From WM-3-3 sp041660045 (GTDB lineage: Bacteria; Pseudomonadota; Gammaproteobacteria; Methylococcales; Methylomonadaceae), in assembly GCA_041660045.1 (NCBI GenBank), contig JBAZXA010000003.1, positions 62,001 to 126,000 on the forward strand: a DNA stretch of 64,000 bases, given 5' to 3'. Below the pieces are notes generated by a model. It was given only the letters and a program-made list of their open reading frames with translations. It made no database searches and was not told where the DNA came from. This document shows positions 1 through 8,150 of the stretch, in pieces. A program made the translations under genes and the position numbers. Position 1 is the stretch's first letter. The number at the start of each line of letters is the position of its first letter.

Positions 1-1
1 C

Positions 2-754
2 AAAATTGAAGACCAACAAGCGATCAGTAATATTGAAGAAATTATCGATGCCAGTGATGGCATAATGGTGGCACGGGGTGATTTAGGCATAGAATGCCCT
101 TATGAGGAATTACCCATTATCCAAAGCGAAGTTGTTAAAGCCTGTATAAAAAAAGCCCGTCCCGTGATCGTCGCCACTCACATGCTGGAATCTATGATCT
201 CAGCACCCGTGCCTACCCGCGCCGAAGTGTCAGATATAGCCAATGCGGTCATGGAAAAAGCCGATGCCATCATGCTGTCTGGCGAGACCACGACCGGCAA
301 GTATCCGGTTGAATGCGTCAAAGTCTTTAAGCGCATTTCCAGACGTATAGAAAGCTTGCATGACGATGACCCCACCAAAGAACTTTTTTTACCTACACCG
401 AAAGGTAAAATGTTACGTTCTGCCGTGTATTTGGCTAATGATATTGAAGACTCTGGCATAGTCGTGTTTTCAAGAAGTGGCTATTTGGCGCGTATGCTTT
501 CGGCATTGCGTCCCAAAGTGCCCATTTATGCCTTTACGGACATTCCTGAACTGTTTCGCCATTTATTAATTTTATGGGGGGTAGAGCCCTTTCAAATGGC
601 TTTTTCAAATGATCCAGAAGATACCATCAACGATGCCTTTGATTATTTAAAAAGAAAAAACTGGGTAAAAGCTGGGCATACTCTTATCGTTATCAGTAAT
701 GCACTAGCCAAAGACAAAATTATTGATACCTTGCAAATCCGCACCGTTGAATGA
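2..754 (+). CDS. pyk: pyruvate kinase, C-terminal part (5' end outside window)
   Basis: Converts phosphoenolpyruvate and ADP to pyruvate and ATP in the last step of glycolysis. The frame is open from base 2, so the gene begins upstream of the window; 250 residues are visible. Fragment residues 1-3 (KIE) match the active-site lysine and metal-binding glutamate, and SDGIMVARGDLG (18-29) carries the metal-binding aspartate. RAEVSDIANAV and MLSGETTTGKYPVE follow, then the C-terminal domain. Seen: the conserved ATQMLESM motif reads ATHMLESM here, a Gln to His change next to the catalytic threonine. A terminator follows the stop codon. It cannot be assigned to PykA or PykF type from this part. Confidence 0.95.
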   Translation, partial: KIEDQQAISNIEEIIDASDGIMVARGDLGIECPYEELPIIQSEVVKACIKKARPVIVATHMLESMISAPVPTRAEVSDIANAVMEKADAIMLSGETTTGKYPVECVKVFKRISRRIESLHDDDPTKELFLPTPKGKMLRSAVYLANDIEDSGIVVFSRSGYLARMLSALRPKVPIYAFTDIPELFRHLLILWGVEPFQMAFSNDPEDTINDAFDYLKRKNWVKAGHTLIVISNALAKDKIIDTLQIRTVE

Positions 755-781
755 GGGCTTTGTACCCCCATTCCAACATAG

Positions 782-812
782 GGCTAAGCACAAAGAAGTC
801 TTAGCCTTTTTT
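782..812 (+). terminator. Rho-independent terminator after pyruvate kinase
   Basis: Seven-base arms GGCTAAG (782-788) and CTTAGCC (800-806) enclose an 11-nt loop and are followed by six T. The right arm overlaps the stop codon (801-803) of the convergent outer-membrane efflux gene. Confidence 0.8.
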
Positions 813-2261
813 ATTAGCCTCAGCACTGTCAAGCACAGTTTCCCAACCACCACCTAAGGCCTTAAAAAGCGCGGCAAGTGCTGTCGCGGTTGCCGTTTGG
901 CTTTGCGCCAATTGGCTACGGTTTTGCAATAACCGCGACTCTGCATCCAACACCGTTAAAAAATCACTAACGCCTTCATCGTAGCGCAAATAAGCCAGTT
1001 GATGCGCCCTTTCACTGGCTTGCAGAGCGGACACCAACAAATCTCGCCGAGCCCGCTCGCGGTTATATATCACTAAGCTATTTTCGGTTTCCTCCAAAGC
1101 TGTCAGCACAGTTTCTTGGTATTGTGCCAAATTGGCATCGGCATTGGCATGCGCGGCCTTGATGCGGGCATAGACCCGGCCTAAATCGAAAGCCGCCCAA
1201 GTAATCCTGGGGCCTAATGAATAAGTGTCAGAACCCGCTGCACCAATACCCGTAAAAGTACCCGCTTCTAAGGCTATAGTGCCGACAAAACTCACCCTTG
1301 GGAACAAATCGCCGACCGCCACCCCAATTTGCGCGGTAGCCGCTGCCAAGTTGCGCTCAACAATGCGGATATCAGCACGCCGGCGTAATAATTCAGCAGG
1401 ATTGCCTATGTGGATAGTATCCGGCAACTTTGGCAAAGGCTTAGGTTTAAGCAGTTGCTCATTTAAAGCACTAGGCACTTGCCCAGTCAGCACACTTAAA
1501 CGATGCACACTTTGGCTAATGGCACTTTCAAGCGCAGGCACGCCGGCCAAAGTTGCATCTAACAAGGCTTTAGCACGGGTTGTATCGAGCTCAGTGCCAC
1601 GACCGAGGTCCAACTTGGTTTGGGTAATAGCCAAGGTTTCCCTTAAGTTTTCACCATTTTTATGAGCAACTTCCAATTCATTTTGCAAACCGCGTAACTC
1701 AAAATAATTTCTAGCGGTTTCGGCAATTAAGCTAACACCGACATCCCTTAATGAGGCTTCTTGTGCCGCTGCTGTATTCTCACTGACTTCAACACTGCGT
1801 CTGACCCGACCAAAAATATCCGCTTCCCAAGACGCATCAAAACCGATGTTAAACAACTTAAGCTCACGTGGTACAAAACTACGGTTGTTCAACGAACCGA
1901 TACTGCGCTTTTGCTCGGTGTAATTAGCATGGGAGGTTATGGTCGGCAACAGGTTTAAACCGGCTTCCAAATATAACGCCCGCGCTTCTTGTAAGTTAGC
2001 TTCGGCTATTTTAAGGCTGTAATTATGTTGCACCACTTGGTCAACCAGACCTATTAGCATATTATCGTCAAACAAGCCCCACCACTTAGCATCCACGCCA
2101 GAACCACTAAATTCAGGCAACTTAGTGTAGGCAAAGGATTCTGGTAACTGTGTCACAGGTGGCTCATAATCAGGCCCTACCGCACAGCCAGTAAGCGCCA
2201 TGATTAAGGGTAAGCCTAACCCGATAATTAGCTTTTTAAGCCCATTGCTTAAGATCATCAT
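801..2261 (-). CDS. RND efflux outer-membrane lipoprotein (NodT/OprM family)
   Basis: Outer-membrane channel of a tripartite RND efflux pump; it carries substrate from the periplasm to the outside. 486 residues, the usual length. The N-terminus is a lipoprotein signal with lipobox LTGC (residues 23-26) followed by AVGPDYEPP, the typical start of mature NodT-type proteins. Two outer-membrane efflux repeats follow (roughly 70-265 and 290-470), with PAELLRRRADIRIVERNLAAA marking the second. It is last in a three-gene operon, and its ATG shares one base with the permease stop codon (TAATG), so translation is probably coupled. The substrate cannot be told from sequence. Confidence 0.93.
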   Translation of the reverse strand: MMILSNGLKKLIIGLGLPLIMALTGCAVGPDYEPPVTQLPESFAYTKLPEFSGSGVDAKWWGLFDDNMLIGLVDQVVQHNYSLKIAEANLQEARALYLEAGLNLLPTITSHANYTEQKRSIGSLNNRSFVPRELKLFNIGFDASWEADIFGRVRRSVEVSENTAAAQEASLRDVGVSLIAETARNYFELRGLQNELEVAHKNGENLRETLAITQTKLDLGRGTELDTTRAKALLDATLAGVPALESAISQSVHRLSVLTGQVPSALNEQLLKPKPLPKLPDTIHIGNPAELLRRRADIRIVERNLAAATAQIGVAVGDLFPRVSFVGTIALEAGTFTGIGAAGSDTYSLGPRITWAAFDLGRVYARIKAAHANADANLAQYQETVLTALEETENSLVIYNRERARRDLLVSALQASERAHQLAYLRYDEGVSDFLTVLDAESRLLQNRSQLAQSQTATATALAALFKALGGGWETVLDSAEANKKG

Positions 2262-5200
2262 TATTTTGTTTCCGTAGTTGTGGGCGGATTAGGCAAGGCA
2301 CTTGTGGGTTTAGGTTTAGACGAAAACCGCTGTGCGATAGCTTGCACCACCACATAAAAAACCGGCGTCAGCAATAAGCCAAAAAAAGTGATGCCTAACA
2401 TACCACTAAAGACTGCCGTACCTAACAGGCGACGGGATTCAGCACCGGCACCTTGGGCGATGACCAGTGGAAACACTCCCATAATAAAGGCGAAAGAAGT
2501 CATCAAAATAGGTCTTAACCGGATTTTAGCGGCATCAACCGCCGCTTCAAAACGGTTTAGCCCACCCTGTTCTTGCCGTTGCTTAGCAAACTCAACAATT
2601 AAAATCGCATTTTTACTGGCTAAGCCGACCAAAACAATAAAACCAATCTGGGTAAATATATTATTATCCATATGGTTTAACCAAACCCCCAGCATCGATG
2701 ACAAAATACACATCGGCACGATCAAGATCACCGCAAATGGTAAAGACCAACTCTCGTACTGGGCGGCTAGCGCCAAAAACACAAAGATAACGCTTAACGG
2801 GAAAATCAAAAAGGCCACATTACCTGCCAGTACTTGTTGTAAACTCAACTCGGTCCATTCGTAGTCAAAACCTGGCGGCAATTCAGCATCCAATAAGCCC
2901 CCCATAATATCAATAGCTTGCCCAGAGCTAACCCCAGGTAAGGTACTGCCATTTATTTCAGCGGTTGGGTATAAATTATAATGTGCCACTTTGTCTGGCC
3001 CAGTAATCTCCTTAACTTGGAGAATAGAACCCAGCGGCACTGGGTTACCTGCTAAATTTCTGGTTTTAAGTTTGCTGATGTCCGAAGGCGTACTACGAAA
3101 CTCAGAATCTGCCTGTGCCACCACTTGGTAGGTGCGTCCAAAAATATTAAAGTCATTGACAAATAACGACCCCAAATAAATCTGCAAGGTATCAAATACT
3201 TGGCTTAATGGAATGTTCATAGCCTTAACCCGGGCGCGGTCTACATCCAAAAATAACTGTGGCACACCAGTACGGAAAGTTGAGAACAATCCCACTAAAC
3301 CCGCTTGCTGGTTACCTTTGCTGATCATTTCCGTAGTCACTTTTTGCAACTCTTCAAGGCCTGCATTCGAGCGGTCTTGTATTTGTACCTTAAAGCCGCC
3401 CACGGCACTTAAGCCACGGATAGGCGGTGGCGGAAACACTTTAATAAATGCATTTTGCACTTGTGCAAGACGCTGATTAAGCTCAACGACCATTTGGTCG
3501 GCATGTTGTTCTGGATGGCCGTTACGGTTTTCGAAACTATCCAAGCGCGCAAACATCGTTGCCACATTGGATTGGTTAGCGCCTGTTAATACCGACCAGC
3601 CCGCATAAGCCACAACATGCGCAACACCTTTGGTTGCCAACATGATTTTGGTGGATTCTTGCACTACTTTTTGGGTGCGTTCTAATGACGCCGCATCCGG
3701 TAATTGCGCATACAAAATTAAATAACCTTGATCCTGCTGCGGGATAAAACCCGTAGGCACTTTCTCAAAAACTAAGAAATTTAACCCGTTTAAGGCGACA
3801 TAAAGCACTAACACGATGGCTGTCATGCGGATCAAACGCCCAACTAAACGCGAATAACCTAAGCTAAAGGCATCAAAAAAGCGGTTAAAGGCATTAAAAA
3901 ACCAGCCGAACAAGCGGTCAAACTGCCGTGTAAACCAATCTTTATCGCCGTGTGCCCTATCAAGTAACAGCGCACACAAGGCCGGACTTAAGGTTAACGA
4001 ATTAAATGCCGAAATCACGGTAGATACCGCAATAGTCAAGGCAAATTGCTTATAAAACGCGCCCGAGACACCAACAATAAACGCCGTTGGCACAAACACC
4101 GCCACCAACACTAAGGCCGTGGCAATAATAGGGCCGATTACCTCCGACATGGCTTTGCGGGTAGCCTCTTTGGCATTTAAGCCTAAGCCAATATGGCGTT
4201 CGACATTCTCCACCACAACGATGGCATCATCCACCACAATGCCTATGGCCAGCACGAGGCCAAATAAGGATAAGGTGTTTAAAGAAAGCCCCAGCCCCGC
4301 CATAACCGCAAACGTACCTATCAACGACACCGGTACAGCCAGCAAGGGAATTACCGCGGCACGCCAATTTTGTAGAAAAATAATGATGACCAGCACCACC
4401 AATAAGATGGCTTCAAACAGGGTTTTAACCACCGCTTCGATAGACTTTTGCACAAACACGACGGTGTCATACACCAAAAAGTAATCCAAACCTTCAGGAA
4501 AACGTTTTTTTAGTTTAACCATGGTCTCTTCCACAGCTTTTTTAGTGTCCAAGGCATTGGAGCCAGGCAACTGGAATATAGCCAAACCCACCGACGGCTC
4601 ACCATCCACCACTAAGCTGGAATTGTAATCTTTGGCTCCTAACTCAATACGCGCAACATCTTTTAAATAGGTTAACTGGCCATCAACACCCTGCTTAATA
4701 ATAATTTTGCCAAATTGCTCTGGCTCGGTTAAACGCCCTAAAGTACTGATCGTATATTGGAAATCAACACTTTCCGAAGCTGGCTGCTGGCCAACCACAC
4801 CGGCTGCTACCTGGATATTTTGCTCGCGGATGGCATTTACCACATCACTAGCCGTTAAATTACGCGCAGCAATTTTTTCAGGGTTTAGCCACAAGCGCAT
4901 ACTATAGTCACGCGCACCGAACAACAGGATATCGCCCACGCCAGGTAAACGCGCTAACTGGTCCTTAATTTGCAGCAAGGCATAATTGCTAAGATACAAA
5001 CTGTCATATCGTTTATTTGGGGAAATTAAACTCACCACCAGGCTAAGATCAGGGCTGCGTTTTTTTACACTTATCCCTTGCCGGCGTACTTCCTCAGGTA
5101 AACGCGGCTCTGCCAGAGCCACCCGATTTTGGACTAGCACCTGGGCCTTGTCTAAATTAGTGCCGGGCTTAAAGGCAATCGTGAGCGCCATGTTACCGCT

Positions 5201-5461
5201 GTTAGTCGACTGAGAGGACATATACAACATGTCTTCAACACCATTAACTTCCTGCTCTATAGGCGTAGCCACCGTCTCGCCGACCACTTGCGCGTTAGCA
5301 CCTGGATAAATAGTGCTCACCAAAACTGTTGGCGGCGCTATTTCCGGATATTGCGCTATCGGCAAGTTAATTAACGATAATCCCCCCACCAAGACAATAA
5401 CAATCGACAATACCGTAGCAAAAATGGGATGGCCGATGAAAAACTGGGTAAACCGACTCAT
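2261..5461 (-). CDS. RND multidrug efflux permease (HAE-1 family, AcrB/MexF-like)
   Basis: Inner-membrane proton/drug antiporter of the tripartite pump. 1066 residues, a little longer than AcrB because of a Pro/Thr-rich tail. It begins with MSRFTQFFIGHPIFATVLSI, the usual first membrane helix. The proton-relay residues are present: the Asp-Asp pair in GIVVDDAIVVVENVERH (TM4) and the Lys in GLASKNAILIVEFAKQ (TM10). The hydrophobic efflux motif QDQGYLI follows TM7. Its start overlaps the adaptor stop codon by 4 nt (ATGA). Sequence and adaptor type resemble the MexEF/BpeEF group more than heavy-metal RND pumps; drug specificity is unknown. Confidence 0.95.
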   Translation of the reverse strand: MSRFTQFFIGHPIFATVLSIVIVLVGGLSLINLPIAQYPEIAPPTVLVSTIYPGANAQVVGETVATPIEQEVNGVEDMLYMSSQSTNSGNMALTIAFKPGTNLDKAQVLVQNRVALAEPRLPEEVRRQGISVKKRSPDLSLVVSLISPNKRYDSLYLSNYALLQIKDQLARLPGVGDILLFGARDYSMRLWLNPEKIAARNLTASDVVNAIREQNIQVAAGVVGQQPASESVDFQYTISTLGRLTEPEQFGKIIIKQGVDGQLTYLKDVARIELGAKDYNSSLVVDGEPSVGLAIFQLPGSNALDTKKAVEETMVKLKKRFPEGLDYFLVYDTVVFVQKSIEAVVKTLFEAILLVVLVIIIFLQNWRAAVIPLLAVPVSLIGTFAVMAGLGLSLNTLSLFGLVLAIGIVVDDAIVVVENVERHIGLGLNAKEATRKAMSEVIGPIIATALVLVAVFVPTAFIVGVSGAFYKQFALTIAVSTVISAFNSLTLSPALCALLLDRAHGDKDWFTRQFDRLFGWFFNAFNRFFDAFSLGYSRLVGRLIRMTAIVLVLYVALNGLNFLVFEKVPTGFIPQQDQGYLILYAQLPDAASLERTQKVVQESTKIMLATKGVAHVVAYAGWSVLTGANQSNVATMFARLDSFENRNGHPEQHADQMVVELNQRLAQVQNAFIKVFPPPPIRGLSAVGGFKVQIQDRSNAGLEELQKVTTEMISKGNQQAGLVGLFSTFRTGVPQLFLDVDRARVKAMNIPLSQVFDTLQIYLGSLFVNDFNIFGRTYQVVAQADSEFRSTPSDISKLKTRNLAGNPVPLGSILQVKEITGPDKVAHYNLYPTAEINGSTLPGVSSGQAIDIMGGLLDAELPPGFDYEWTELSLQQVLAGNVAFLIFPLSVIFVFLALAAQYESWSLPFAVILIVPMCILSSMLGVWLNHMDNNIFTQIGFIVLVGLASKNAILIVEFAKQRQEQGGLNRFEAAVDAAKIRLRPILMTSFAFIMGVFPLVIAQGAGAESRRLLGTAVFSGMLGITFFGLLLTPVFYVVVQAIAQRFSSKPKPTSALPNPPTTTETK

Positions 5462-6726
5462 GGCTTATCCTCTTTTTTAGACATGGCAATTGAAATCGGC
5501 ATAGACTTGACTTTAAGCCCGGGCTTAAGCCGTTGTATGCCCTCCACGACCACCACATCAGACGCCTGCACACCATCGGTAATCACCCGCAGGGTACCTT
5601 GTAGCACACCTACTGTAATTTTACGGTATGCCACTTGGCCATCAGACTCCACCAACCACACAAAACGTTGGCCTTGATCTTGTGCTATGGCTTTTTCTGG
5701 CAGTACCAACGCTTGATAAGGCAAACTGCCACGCACCCGTAGGCGAGCAAAAAAACCTGGACTAAGCAACTCCTCGGGATTATCAAACACCGCCCTTAAA
5801 CTGACCGTTCCGGTAGCCGAATCTTCGCGCGGAGCGACATAATCCAAATGGCCTTGATGGGGAAAACCATCCTCATCCGCCAGCGCCAAAGCCGTTGGTA
5901 CTTTGCCACTAGCCATACTATCCTGGCCATCTTTCAGCGCCAGCCTGCGATATTTTAAAACCGCGCTTTCATCGGCATCCACATACACATATACTGGATT
6001 AATGGACACAATAGTGGCCAATAGCGTTGGCTCCGCGCCACCACCATTAACCAAATTGCCCAGCGTAATCAGCTCGCGGGTAATGCGGCCTTCAATAGGC
6101 GATCTAATTTCGCAATAATCTAAATTAAGTTTTGCCGTTTCCACATTAGCTTGTGCCGATTGCACGGCACCTAAGCTTTCACGCATGGCTTTGCTGCGCG
6201 CATCATGTTCTTCCGCCGAGATACCTTTTGCACTATACAAGCGCTCGGCTCGGCTAAAATCATTTTTTGCCAATTCCTGCTTGGTTTTAGCTTGTGCCAA
6301 TTCAGCCATAGCAAAATTTAATTGCGCTTGATACGGCTTGGGGTCAATGACGAACAACAAGTCACCTTTCTTAACCTTATCCCCCGCCTTAAAAGCCACC
6401 TTATCCAGATAACCACTCACGCGGGCGCGCACATCCACCGCGTTAACCGCCTCAATATGTCCAGTAAACTCATCCCATTCGATGACTTCTTGGCTAATGG
6501 GATTGGCAACCTTAACCTCTGGCATAAAGCCCTGTTTGGCTTTCTCAGCATCATTACCCGAAGGCGTACAACCCACCAATAAGAACACTGCCGTTAGCAA
6601 ACAACAGAAAAAGACTGGCAGAATTTTTTGGGTAACTGCCAACCTAACAGCACCGCTAGAGTCAACCCGGCTTGTTACCGCGTTAGCTTGTAAATATAAG
6701 GACGAGCATTGGACGAGCTTACGCAT
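5458..6726 (-). CDS. RND efflux periplasmic adaptor (membrane fusion protein, AcrA/MexE-like)
   Basis: Periplasmic adaptor joining permease and outer-membrane channel. A lipobox LVGC sits at residues 50-53, so the mature protein is probably lipid-anchored. The biotinyl-lipoyl half-motifs (RARVSGYLDKVAFKAGDKVKKG, cut here only for description as RARVSGYLDKV and AGDKVKKGDLL) flank an alpha-hairpin, then IRSPIEGRITR and a beta-barrel domain. The ATG at 6726 has a GGGGA ribosome site 8 nt upstream, which supports it, although the resulting 33-residue positively charged region before the signal core is unusually long. A TTG at 6642 would give a textbook signal peptide. First gene of the efflux operon. 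Confidence 0.93.
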   Translation of the reverse strand: MRKLVQCSSLYLQANAVTSRVDSSGAVRLAVTQKILPVFFCCLLTAVFLLVGCTPSGNDAEKAKQGFMPEVKVANPISQEVIEWDEFTGHIEAVNAVDVRARVSGYLDKVAFKAGDKVKKGDLLFVIDPKPYQAQLNFAMAELAQAKTKQELAKNDFSRAERLYSAKGISAEEHDARSKAMRESLGAVQSAQANVETAKLNLDYCEIRSPIEGRITRELITLGNLVNGGGAEPTLLATIVSINPVYVYVDADESAVLKYRRLALKDGQDSMASGKVPTALALADEDGFPHQGHLDYVAPREDSATGTVSLRAVFDNPEELLSPGFFARLRVRGSLPYQALVLPEKAIAQDQGQRFVWLVESDGQVAYRKITVGVLQGTLRVITDGVQASDVVVVEGIQRLKPGLKVKSMPISIAMSKKEDKP

Positions 6727-6749
6727 ATTTATTCCCCGTCTGCCGACAA

Positions 6750-6783
6750 AAATTAAATGGTAATATTTATTACCATTTAATTT
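6750..6783. promoter_or_regulatory. perfect inverted repeat, probable TetR operator for the efflux operon
   Basis: Arms of 16 bp (6750-6765 and 6768-6783), exact complements of each other, separated by TT; the core reads ATGGTAATA..TATTACCAT. It lies in the 101-bp gap between the divergent pump operon and the TetR gene and overlaps the predicted pump -10 element. By analogy with AcrR-type systems, the adjacent TetR protein probably binds here. Confidence 0.75.
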
Positions 6784-6808
6784 AAGTTATCATCTAAACT
6801 AAAGTCAA
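6780..6808 (-). promoter_or_regulatory. candidate sigma-70 promoter of the efflux operon
   Basis: On the minus strand, TTGACT (6803-6808) and TTAAAT (6780-6785) are 17 bp apart. The -10 element and predicted start fall inside the 34-bp inverted repeat, as expected for a repressed promoter. The -10 match is moderate (4 of 6). Confidence 0.45.
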
Positions 6809-6827
6809 TTTATTTATCGGCAAAACT

Positions 6828-7439
6828 ATGATTAAATGCGGCCGACCTGCCAAAGGGGAGGAGCTTTTAAGCCGAGAACGTATGCTGGATGCGGCTTTAA
6901 AGCTATTTCTGGAAAACGGCTACGGCAACTTAAGCCTGGAAACCATCGCCAAAGACGCGCGGGTTTCGTTACGGACTATTTACAACCAATTCGGCGGCAA
7001 AGCGGGGCTGTTTGGTGCCTTAGTCCGGCGCTGCAGCGACCGGTTTGCCGATAACTTATCAGATGAAGGTTCACCCGACGCCACCTTAAACATGTTTGGC
7101 AAACAATTTTTATATCACATCACGAGACCTGATGTGGTGCGCATGCGCGCCATACTTATCGGCGAATCCCCCCGCTTTCCTGACCTAGCCACCCAATTTT
7201 ATGAACAAGGCCCGCAACGTACCCTTAATAGTTTAACCCGCTATTTTAGCCAACAACAACAAGCCGGACAGTTCTTAGCCTTTACCCCTAAATTTCTTGC
7301 CGACCAATACCTTAGCGTACTTCGCAACGAACAATACCAACGCCTACAACTTGGTTTAGAGCCCACTCCAGACGAGCTAGAAATAGAAATTTGGGTAAAA
7401 CAAGCGACCCAGTTGTTTCTGCAAGGATGTTTGAATTAG
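6828..7439 (+). CDS. TetR/AcrR-family transcriptional regulator of the efflux operon
   Basis: Probable repressor of the divergent RND operon. 203 residues. The N-terminal DNA-binding domain (about 10-60) contains MLDAALKLFLENGYGNLSLE, then the helix-turn-helix IAKDARVSLRTIYNQFGGKAGLF, a pattern typical of TetR proteins. The C-terminal ligand-binding part resembles AcrR-type effector domains but does not reveal a ligand. The upstream GRPAKGEELL is the common basic arm. It is transcribed away from the pump genes across a perfect inverted repeat, the standard layout for local autoregulated repressors. No strong ribosome site precedes the ATG. Confidence 0.9.
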   Translation: MIKCGRPAKGEELLSRERMLDAALKLFLENGYGNLSLETIAKDARVSLRTIYNQFGGKAGLFGALVRRCSDRFADNLSDEGSPDATLNMFGKQFLYHITRPDVVRMRAILIGESPRFPDLATQFYEQGPQRTLNSLTRYFSQQQQAGQFLAFTPKFLADQYLSVLRNEQYQRLQLGLEPTPDELEIEIWVKQATQLFLQGCLN

Positions 7440-7475
7440 CGGTGCATCTGTAAGAAAGCATAGCTTCCACATTAA

Positions 7476-7490
7476 AATCTTGCCAAGATT
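7476..7490. repeat. 15-bp inverted repeat upstream of the DUF5710 gene
   Basis: AATCTTG and CAAGATT flank a single C, about 65 bp before the DUF5710 start codon. It could be an operator or chance; no clear promoter hexamers frame it. Confidence 0.3.
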
Positions 7491-7554
7491 ATAACTTTAG
7501 TCTCCCCAATCAAGTAAAATACCACCCGTTAAGATTTAAACCTGATTCAAACAC

Positions 7555-7839
7555 ATGACCAACACCCCTATTTATCTCAACGTACCCTATAAAGACAAAG
7601 ATGCTGCTAAAGCGTTGGGCGCGCGGTGGGATGCGCTAAATAAAAAATGGTATATCAATGCGGATAAAGACATCAGCCTTTTTGGCAGATGGCTATCCGA
7701 AGCCACTGCGCCTGCTCAGGCTATGAACCATACAGCTAAAACCAAACCGGTTGCTAACCCGCAAAATGCTAAGTTGATAACTTATTCTAGCGATAAAAAC
7801 TTTGTGGCGTACAGTGGTGATGCGCCACCTTGGGATTAA
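7555..7839 (+). CDS. small DUF5710-domain protein
   Basis: 94 residues. The N-terminal half (about 5-50) carries the DUF5710 pattern: IYLNVPYKDKDAAKALGARWDA followed by KKWYI, with tryptophan and aromatic residues of a small beta-rich module also found at the ends of larger DNA-processing or antirestriction-type proteins. The second half (50-94) is low in structure and ends GDAPPWD. No signal peptide or membrane segment. It stands alone between the TetR gene and the convergent end of ftsZ, with its own upstream inverted repeat. Its function is unknown. Confidence 0.8.
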   Translation: MTNTPIYLNVPYKDKDAAKALGARWDALNKKWYINADKDISLFGRWLSEATAPAQAMNHTAKTKPVANPQNAKLITYSSDKNFVAYSGDAPPWD

Positions 7840-8105
7840 GCAAAGTTATAACAATGCCAAAATGCGTTGAGTTATAAACTTCTATATTTGACCACGCCAT
7901 TTTTGTTCAGGGTGTTGTAAACACACGCACTGGCTGAACTTGTCACCAGCGGCATTGCAAGGTAATGTTGATAATTGTTGCGTTCTGGTTGGTCTAGAGG
8001 TGGCTACATAGCCTAACCTTATGAGCTTTTGCTAGCTATTCATGCAAACAGCACTGATTTTATAACTAAGAAATCGGCTTATAAAAACTGGGTAGTTAAA
8101 ATAGC
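7840..8105. other. intergenic stretch without recognisable genes
   Basis: Between the convergent DUF5710 gene and ftsZ. I see only a 43-codon open frame without a start (7872-8003, minus strand), which is not longer than chance allows. No tRNA or repeat was found; the ftsZ-proximal hairpin is listed separately. Confidence 0.5.
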
Positions 8106-8140
8106 TTGGGAGCTATAGCTTTATAGGCTACAACTCCCAA
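8106..8140 (-). terminator. probable transcription terminator hairpin after ftsZ
   Basis: On the minus strand TTGGGAG-TTGTAGC pairs with GCTATAG-CTCCCAA (14-base arms with two G-U pairs and a 7-nt loop). It begins 10 nt past the ftsZ stop codon. The following T-tract is weak (GCTATTTTAA). Confidence 0.6.
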
Positions 8141-8150
8141 CGTTACTTGC

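Noticed and set aside
7872..8003. 43-codon open frame without start, minus strand
   Set aside because: Looked like a gene remnant, but the length is within chance and no family was recognised.
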